45,352 nucleotides of DNA from Actinomycetota bacterium (GTDB lineage Bacteria; Actinomycetota; Actinomycetes; S36-B12), in NCBI GenBank assembly GCA_027729805.1, contig JAQCEO010000011.1, positions 1 to 45,352 of the forward strand. The letters run 5' to 3'. Of the stretch, positions 40,487 through 45,352 are shown one piece after another (within the stretch, counting starts at the first letter, position 1; every line of letters begins with the position of its first letter). The notes under the pieces are model-generated. The model saw nothing but the letters and a program-made list of their open reading frames with translations. It ran no database searches and was not told where the DNA came from. The position numbers and the translations under genes were made by a program.

Positions 40487-40860
40487 TCTACCTCTCCTAT
40501 GAAGAGCTCATGTATGTCGCGCAACGAACACTTGGTGCACCGCCTCTAGTGCGCGATGCGGGGTTACTTGAGTCGGCACTAGCGCGTCCCCAAGCGAGTG
40601 TCTTTGGCTCAGATGCTTACCCTGAATGGCCGGAAAAGGCCACTGCCCTGCTACATTCCTTCGCGAAGAATCACGCGCTCGTTGATGGGAATAAACGATT
40701 GGCTCTAGCGGCCACGATCTCTTTTTTGGGTATGAATGGGTTTCGCTTTACTTTGACTAATGACGAGGCGTATGACTTCGTAATTGCAGTTGTTACCGGA
40801 GAGCTTGCAGATGTAGCTGACATCGCGCCTGTCATTCGAGCTAAGACCGAACCTCGTTAG
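40483..40860 (+). CDS. doc: Fic/Doc family toxin (Doc type)
   Basis: A 125-residue death-on-curing type protein. NHALVDGNKRLAL is the Fic motif HxFx(D/N)GNxR, with Leu for Phe; the catalytic His and the GNKR phosphate-binding residues remain. Doc proteins phosphorylate EF-Tu with ATP and arrest translation. ARPQASVFGSDAYPEWPEKA, preceding the motif, is the usual Doc segment. Its GTG start overlaps the antitoxin stop. The last 20 bases overlap the convergent cytochrome b gene. Confidence 0.9.
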   Translation: MIYLSYEELMYVAQRTLGAPPLVRDAGLLESALARPQASVFGSDAYPEWPEKATALLHSFAKNHALVDGNKRLALAATISFLGMNGFRFTLTNDEAYDFVIAVVTGELADVADIAPVIRAKTEPR

Positions 40861-41455
40861 CCCACTCCCCATGCTCTTGCTCGGCCCACTCAACCGGCAC
40901 TGAGCCCGTACGCATGGCTTTACGGGCCGTCGCGTCTCCGTAGGCCATCCAAATGTGACCGACCGTGACGATAGCGACGAGCAGCCCCAACCAATCGTGG
41001 ACGAAAGTGGCCCCGGTGCGCAGGTCATCGGGGAAGAAGCGGTTGAAGTACATAACCAACCCCGTGGCGAGCAGCACGATGATGGAGCCGAGAACAAACG
41101 CCGAGTTCAACTTCTGTCCGGCATTGAATTTACCAACCGGGGTGCTGCCACCTCGGTTCTTGCGGGAGCGCAGCCATTTCCAATCATTTGGTGAAAAGCG
41201 GTTGAGTCGGCGCAGGTCTTGTCTAAACGCCCAAAAGAAGCAGGCGACGATGATCGGGATTGGTAGGAGGAAACCTGAGATGACGTGCGCATTGCGCATC
41301 AGCGGTCGATTGCCAATGACCGCTGATGCCCCTGGCAGGTAGAGCAGCGCTGCGGTAATCAGCAGTACGCCCATCAAGATGCCTAAGGTGCGGTGCGTCC
41401 AACGCTCGGCGGCGGTGAACCGCAACAAGGTGCCGGGCTCAGGTGATTGGCTCAT
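40841..41455 (-). CDS. cytochrome b subunit (di-haem, cytochrome b561/FdhI-like)
   Basis: A 204-residue membrane protein with four main spans: LGILMGVLLITAALLYLPG, HVISGFLLPIPIIVACFFW, FVLGSIIVLLATGLVMYF and FVHDWLGLLVAIVTVGHIWM. Candidate haem-axial His are His21 (RWTHR), the His of NAHVIS, and the two in FVHDW and VGHIW. This layout is that of cytochrome b subunits that pass electrons between quinones and a periplasmic oxidoreductase. Its gene overlaps by 17 bases with the upstream molybdopterin enzyme gene, so it is the likely membrane partner. Confidence 0.87.
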   Translation of the reverse strand: MSQSPEPGTLLRFTAAERWTHRTLGILMGVLLITAALLYLPGASAVIGNRPLMRNAHVISGFLLPIPIIVACFFWAFRQDLRRLNRFSPNDWKWLRSRKNRGGSTPVGKFNAGQKLNSAFVLGSIIVLLATGLVMYFNRFFPDDLRTGATFVHDWLGLLVAIVTVGHIWMAYGDATARKAMRTGSVPVEWAEQEHGEWANEVRS

Positions 41456-42179
41456 CGGTCATCCCATTCGAGCTGCCAACCCAAGCATCTACCGCGTAGC
41501 CGCGTTCCTCCCAATAGCCGGGCACCACGGTTTTGACAACCTCGATACCCGAAAGCCACTTCAGCGACTTGTAGCCGTACATCGGCGCCACATATAACCG
41601 CACCGGGGCGCCGTGTTCTAACCTAAGCGGCTGCCCGAACATCGTGGTGGCAACCAAAATATCGGGGCGCAGCCCCTGCTCCATCGTCAATGACTCGGTG
41701 TAAGCGCCATCGAATGAGATGAATCGCAGGGCACCTGCTGCCGGATCTGCGCCAGCTGCACTCAACATATCGCTTAGTAAGACACCCGACCATGGCACGT
41801 CATCAACGCGCCAACCGGTTACGCATTGGAAGTCCTTGGTCATTCCGGTTTGCGGTAGGTCAGCAATATCTGCAAGTGATAGCGAAAGGGGAGTGCTTAC
41901 CAATCCGGTAAGCGTGAGCCGGTACTTCTCCGCGTTGTATTCGGGGTAGCCGTTGATCACGGTGTAGATGCGGAAGCCGCCGGTGCCTGGCAGCACCCCG
42001 GATAGCCCGGGTGCGGCAGTTGCCACGGTGGAGTTGACGGCCTGCGAGGCGGTGCGGCCAAAGATGATTCCTAGGGCGCCTAGACCGACCATGCCAAGCA
42101 CAATGCGCCGGCCAACCGGTGCCCCCTGCGCCGCCCGTGGGGTAAGGCCCTGTTCGTCCACCGTCCTATGGGAACACAT
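41439..42179 (-). CDS. molybdopterin-dependent oxidoreductase (sulfite oxidase family)
   Basis: 246 residues with an N-terminal export signal containing twin Arg (PVGRRIVLGMVGLGALGIIF, Arg24-Arg25); this fits Tat export, though the motif is weak. The catalytic domain has FQCVTGWRVDDVPWSGV, where Cys119 is the expected Mo ligand, followed by FDGAYTESLTMEQGL and LEHGAPVRLYVAPMYGYKSL, both conserved in MsrP/sulfite-oxidase-like proteins. Function may be reduction of protein methionine sulfoxide or another S/N-oxide, or oxidation of sulfite; the cytochrome b partner gene overlaps downstream. Confidence 0.88.
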   Translation of the reverse strand: MCSHRTVDEQGLTPRAAQGAPVGRRIVLGMVGLGALGIIFGRTASQAVNSTVATAAPGLSGVLPGTGGFRIYTVINGYPEYNAEKYRLTLTGLVSTPLSLSLADIADLPQTGMTKDFQCVTGWRVDDVPWSGVLLSDMLSAAGADPAAGALRFISFDGAYTESLTMEQGLRPDILVATTMFGQPLRLEHGAPVRLYVAPMYGYKSLKWLSGIEVVKTVVPGYWEERGYAVDAWVGSSNGMTDEPIT

Positions 42180-42251
42180 CCGGGGCTAACCGGCAACGGG
42201 AATCACCCGCCAGCGGCCAAAGTTTTGACCATCTGGCGCGCCAACTTGCTA

Positions 42252-42554
42252 CTACTTGCTCCAGGCGTGGAAGAGGTCGAGCAGTACGCGGCTGGGGGCC
42301 CCTTCAATTAGTGGCTCGATGGCATCCATGAATGCGTCGAAGAAGACGTCACTGTTCACGGCGGCGGCTTCGGCGTGATCGCCGTAGACCCCGATACCGC
42401 GCACGATACCCGAGCCTTCGTCGCCAACTACCAGCACGCTGATCAGAGCCGGGTTGATCTCCATGTAGTTGTGGGCGAAGGCTGAGTACAGGTCGAGGAC
42501 ATCGGCGTAGTGCCCAGGCTTGACGTTCAGGGTGAATTCAACAACTTCGGCCAC
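42252..42554 (-). CDS. 100-residue conserved protein, paralogue of the gene at 7101-7403
   Basis: The product has exactly the same length as the 7101-7403 protein and aligns without gaps (about 41 identities by my count). Shared landmarks include EFTLNVKPGHY, the LVVGDEGSGIVRGIGVYGD block and LLDLFHAW at the end. It has two extra aromatic positions in the last 10 residues. A purine-rich GGAGCAAG region precedes the ATG. It stands alone, between the molybdoenzyme and the nfeD gene. Fold guess: dimeric alpha/beta barrel; function unknown. Confidence 0.78.
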   Translation of the reverse strand: MAEVVEFTLNVKPGHYADVLDLYSAFAHNYMEINPALISVLVVGDEGSGIVRGIGVYGDHAEAAAVNSDVFFDAFMDAIEPLIEGAPSRVLLDLFHAWSK

Positions 42555-42718
42555 GGCTTGCTCCTTATTAGATGGGGGAGCACAGAGTACCTAGTGACAA
42601 GAAGATCAGGGGGCGAGGGTCAGCCGAGGACCCTTGCGCATCACGTAGCGCCTTTGCCACCTCGGTGCTATTCTGCTAATATCTTGGAATAAGAATATTA
42701 TTGAATGGTTAGGTGAAC

Positions 42719-43150
42719 ATGGCAGTTTGGATCTGGTTCGCCTTAGCCGGAGTACTGCTGGTCGCTGAGATCTTAACGGTTCATCTGCTCTTTGCATCGC
42801 TGGCATTAGCGGCATTAGCGGCGGGAATAACGAATGTCCTTGGTGGGTCACTTGCGCTGCAAAGCCTCATGTTCTGCGTATTTGCCTTAACCTCCTTGGT
42901 TGTCATACGTCCCATTGCATTGCGCCATCTAAAGAAGCAGGTTCCTGGATCGGCTACCAATGTCGATGCGCTATTGGGAGCAACCGCATTTGCGACCACA
43001 GATGTGGATCAGCGGGGTGGCCAGGTGAAACTAAGCGGTGAAATTTGGAGTGCTAACACCGCGGGCGAAAAGATTCTCAGTGGGGAACGAGTAATGGTTA
43101 TTGCGATTGATGGTGCAACAGCACGTGTCAAGAGATCTAAGGAGCTATAA
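42719..43150 (+). CDS. NfeD family membrane protein
   Basis: 143 residues from ATG 42719, preceded by AGGTGAAC; GTG 42713 is the alternative. There are two to three spans (IWFALAGVLLVAEILTV, FASLALAALAAGITNVLGG, SLMFCVFALTSLVVI) and then an OB-fold domain: ALLGATAFATTDVDQRGGQV, GEIWSANTAGEKILSGERVM and IAIDGATARVKR. This is the short NfeD type that partners SPFH proteins and helps organise membrane microdomains. The stomatin gene begins 2 bases after its stop. Confidence 0.9.
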   Translation: MAVWIWFALAGVLLVAEILTVHLLFASLALAALAAGITNVLGGSLALQSLMFCVFALTSLVVIRPIALRHLKKQVPGSATNVDALLGATAFATTDVDQRGGQVKLSGEIWSANTAGEKILSGERVMVIAIDGATARVKRSKEL

Positions 43151-43152
43151 AG

Positions 43153-44025
43153 GTGTGGTACTCGTATTTAATTGCAGGTCTACTGGTCTTAATATTCGGC
43201 GTGATCTTAGCTCGTACCATCAGGATAGTTCCCCAGTCAAAGGCCGGCATAGTCGAAAGACTCGGTAGATTTGACCGTGTTTTGGGGGCAGGCTTAGCAA
43301 TTATCATCCCCGTCATTGATCGACTAAGGCCATTAATTGACTTGCGCGAACGCGTGGTTTCATTCCCACCACAACCGGTAATCACAGAGGATAACTTGGT
43401 CGTTTCAATTGATACTGTTATCTACTTCCAGGTTACCGATCCAAAAGCTGCGACCTATGAAATTGAAAATTACATTCAGGGCATCGAGCAGCTAACGGTG
43501 ACCACGCTACGTAACGTTGTTGGTGGACTTGATCTCGAGCAGGCATTAACTTCGCGTGACTCTATTAACGCCGTGCTCCGTGGCGTGCTTGATGAAGCTA
43601 CAGGCAAATGGGGTGTTCGTGTCAATCGAGTTGAACTGAAAGCGATTGATCCCCCACCAAGCGTGCAGGAGTCGATGGAAAAGCAGATGCGCGCAGAGCG
43701 CGATAAGCGCGCTGCAATTCTTGCCGCTGAAGGCGAAAAGCAGAGTAGTATTCTCGTCGCCGAGGGTACAAGGCAGGCCGAGATTCTGCGCGCTGAAGGT
43801 GATGCACAAGCACTTGTGTTACGCGCAAATGGCGAAGCGGAGGCGATTGAAAAAGTCTTCAAAGCCATTCATGATGCTGGTGCTGATGACCGTGTACTTG
43901 CTTACCAATACATTCAACAATTGAAAGAGATAGCTAATGGCCAAGCCAGCAAGATTTGGGTCATTCCTGCTGAACTTTCGGGAGCCGCCCAGAAAATTGC
44001 TGAGGCCTTTAAGGACAAAGGCTAA
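43153..44025 (+). CDS. SPFH/stomatin-like (band 7) protein
   Basis: 290 residues from GTG 43153. The N-terminal span LIAGLLVLIFGVILAR anchors it. RIVPQSKAGIVERLGRF begins the SPFH domain, which continues through ITEDNLVVSIDTVIYFQVTD and LTVTTLRNVVGGLDLEQALT. From about residue 175, MEKQMRAERDKRAAILAAEG and TRQAEILRAEGDAQALVL form the long Ala/Glu coiled coil that makes the cage. It acts with NfeD in membrane quality control, often with FtsH-type proteases. This pair is visibly more AT-rich than the genes around it. Confidence 0.93.
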   Translation: MWYSYLIAGLLVLIFGVILARTIRIVPQSKAGIVERLGRFDRVLGAGLAIIIPVIDRLRPLIDLRERVVSFPPQPVITEDNLVVSIDTVIYFQVTDPKAATYEIENYIQGIEQLTVTTLRNVVGGLDLEQALTSRDSINAVLRGVLDEATGKWGVRVNRVELKAIDPPPSVQESMEKQMRAERDKRAAILAAEGEKQSSILVAEGTRQAEILRAEGDAQALVLRANGEAEAIEKVFKAIHDAGADDRVLAYQYIQQLKEIANGQASKIWVIPAELSGAAQKIAEAFKDKG

Positions 44026-44170
44026 CAAGTCGGTTTTGCTCGCTAACGGATTGCCTTAATGACACTAGTTCAAAAAGCATAGGGGCGTTATTTAGGCTCC
44101 CGTTCCGATGATGACTTAGCCGACGTGTGGCTTACACACTGCCACTGCCAGCCGGCCTTGCGAATCGGCT

Positions 44171-44190
44171 CGGTTTCGTGCAGGAAACCG
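44171..44190 (-). terminator. hairpin downstream of the P450 remnant
   Basis: CGGTTTC-gtgcag-GAAACCG is a perfect 7-bp stem just past the P450 stop (minus strand). No T-run, so a terminator role is tentative. Otherwise 44026-44197 holds no gene. Confidence 0.4.
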
Positions 44191-44197
44191 GTGCGCC

Positions 44198-45019
44198 TTA
44201 GATCCGAGCGTGTGTCAGGACCGGGACCGACTCGTGTCGTCTCAACAGGGCGCTCGGGCGCCAAGTCAACCGGTCGATCGCCAGCTCCATGTTCGGGAAG
44301 CGGGCGAACAACTCCTCGACCGCCATGCGGGCCTGCATGCGGGCCAACGGTGCCCCGAGGCAGAAATGGGTGCCGAATCCGAAGGTGAGGTGGGGATTGG
44401 GGTTACGCCCCACGTCGAAGGTATCCGGATTCTCGAACACGGATGGGTCACGGTTGGCCGAGAGCAAGATAGCGACGACGGTGTCACCCGCACGCACGGT
44501 GGCATCGCTGAGTTCAATATCGGCAAGTGCTTGCCGCGCATCGATTTTCAGGGGTGGTGCAAGGCGGAGCACCTCCTCGATCGCGGTTGTGGTGATACCT
44601 GGATCGGCGATGACGCGCGACCGCTGGTGGGGGTCCTGCAGGAGCATCGCGATCGTGTTCGAGATCAGTGTGGTGGTGGTCTCGAAACCACCCTGCACCA
44701 TGCCTACGGTCATGCCCATGAAATCGCGCTCGCTGAGGCCGTACTGCTCCCCGCGCGCGGCGAACATCCCGATGAGAGTGGTCGGTTCAGGATCTGCCGC
44801 TGCCCGCGCTTCGGCGAAGAGCTCCGCTACATACTCACCGATGCTGCGATAGGCGTCCTTGCAGTCCTCGGCCCATACGGGATCGTTCATTGGACTTCCG
44901 ATGTAGGAGAAGACCCGCTCCACCCAAGCGACGAAGTGCTCCCGATCGCCGGACCGGATACCGAGGATCAAGCTGAACATTGCAACAGTGATCGCCAGGG
45001 GCGCCCTAGGGATAGGCAA
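44198..45019 (-). pseudogene. cytochrome P450, 5'-truncated
   Basis: The 273-residue frame has the C-terminal two-thirds of a bacterial P450: I-helix GMVQGGFETTTTLISN (the usual AGxET oxygen-activating stretch), ExxR in IEEVLRLAP, and the haem loop LTFGFGTHFCLGAPLAR with ligand Cys220. Full P450s have about 400 residues; the A-E helices are missing. Upstream, coding-like sequence continues in two other frames (see 45020-45180), so the 5' part is destroyed or replaced. The first codon is a TTG with no ribosome-binding site. Codon use is GC-rich. Family members oxidise steroids, terpenes or fatty acids; this one is probably inactive. Confidence 0.7.
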
Positions 45020-45180
45020 CGTCGATGGTCCACGCCACGAGGCCTTTGATGCCGTTGACTAGTTCGCTCGCCTGCAGGGGGGGATCCGCCGTGGATGACC
45101 ACGAAGTTGGTGACCACCGCATCAACAAGGGATAGGTGCTCGGTCCCACTCGGAATGGCAAGTCGAACTCGATTGGTCAT
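45020..45180 (-). pseudogene. remnant of an unrelated 5' gene part, frame broken at a 7-base homopolymer
   Basis: From ATG 45180 the minus strand reads MTNRVRLAIPSGTEHLSLVD and VVTNFVVIHGGSPP. A run of seven G (45077-45083, plus strand) then separates it from the next frame, which continues LQASELVNGIKGLVAWTIDV and stops at TAG (45006-45008). The two halves together resemble the N terminus of an anti-sigma-like ATP-binding (HATPase) protein, but this is weak. A single-base length error in the G run could explain the first frame change. Confidence 0.4.
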
Positions 45181-45285
45181 TGCTGGCGCACGTCTGCATG
45201 GGGCGTGGCAATACCCGGGTAGGTGCTCCGGTGGTGGCCATCACGCGTTAAGACGAGAGAGGTCCCTAGGCCAGGTGCGCGTGGG

Positions 45286-45352
45286 AGCGGGTGACCGGGA
45301 TCGAACCGGCATGGCCAGCTTGGAAGGCTGGGGCTCTACCATTGAGCTACAC
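45286..45352 (-). tRNA. tRNA-Gly (TCC), 5' end outside window
   Basis: Minus strand: last three bases of the 5' acceptor strand (GTG), D arm GCTC...GAGC, anticodon stem CCAGC/GCTGG with loop CTTCCAA (anticodon TCC), T loop TTCGATC and 3' acceptor CACCCGC with T73. About 4 bases of the 5' end lie beyond the window edge. CCA is not encoded. Confidence 0.92.

Noticed and set aside
44210-45049. A 279-residue plus-strand open frame opposite the P450
   Set aside because: It is the antisense of the P450 haem and I-helix regions and shows no family motif.
1-45352. CRISPR array or complete insertion sequence
   Set aside because: No regularly spaced repeats with unique spacers, and no transposase with terminal inverted repeats; the only mobility signals are the tRNA-Arg island and its integrase remnant.

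Overview
The window looks like a chromosomal segment of an actinobacterium (Actinomycetota) of moderately high GC. Supporting signs are a mycothiol-linked maleylpyruvate-isomerase-family enzyme, a group II truncated globin (GlbO), a DUF3159 membrane protein, a DUF5130 protein, an Rv2466c-like thioredoxin-fold protein, frequent GTG and TTG starts, and many 1-20 bp gene overlaps. Several secreted proteins, one ending in a Cys/Lys-rich tail, suggest an uncultured aquatic lineage; that assignment is inference.

Layout. 1-10221 is a dense housekeeping region: an MFS transporter cut by the window edge, acyl-CoA dehydrogenase, FMN reductase with an MDMPI-type enzyme, a secreted protein, tRNA-His, oligoribonuclease, a PlsC acyltransferase with a sulfotransferase-like gene, a 100-aa alpha/beta protein, a TrmH/SpoU rRNA/tRNA methyltransferase, an exported acetolactate decarboxylase and a family-2 glycosyltransferase.

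10222-19785 is an accessory region. It starts with degraded DNA and a very GC-rich MFS efflux gene. From 12667 to 19751 it is bounded by a 38-bp direct repeat made of the 3' half of the tRNA-Arg(TCT) gene at 19713-19785. This is the footprint of a tRNA-targeted integrative element. Inside are a chimeric DNA polymerase A fragment, a tyrosine-integrase remnant lacking its catalytic Arg, two beta-propeller relatives (one a fragment), an amine oxidase truncated at both ends, a secreted protein with a stop codon directly after its signal peptide, a small secreted protein, and a DUF1566 fragment abutting the tRNA.

19786-36962 has a gene set strongly resembling the Mycobacterium tuberculosis Rv2464c-Rv2478c neighbourhood: SSB paralogue, EttA, thioesterase, a conserved hypothetical, GlbO, PepN, DsbA-like protein and Nei glycosylase. 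In this window it is interleaved with a DHPS-like gene, a FitA/VapC-type toxin-antitoxin pair inserted between ssb and ettA, and a tightly overlapped operon encoding prolyl oligopeptidase, MscS channel, SDR-DUF2867 protein and GlbO. An amidase and a two-gene DUF5130 unit follow.

36985-45352 carries a methyltransferase, a class V aminotransferase, a GNAT enzyme, a VKOR-family thiol oxidase, an RHH-Doc toxin-antitoxin module behind a perfect 20-bp palindrome, a sulfite-oxidase-like molybdoenzyme with its cytochrome b partner, a paralogue of the 100-aa protein, an NfeD-stomatin pair, and a 5'-truncated cytochrome P450 beside a tRNA-Gly gene that runs off the window.
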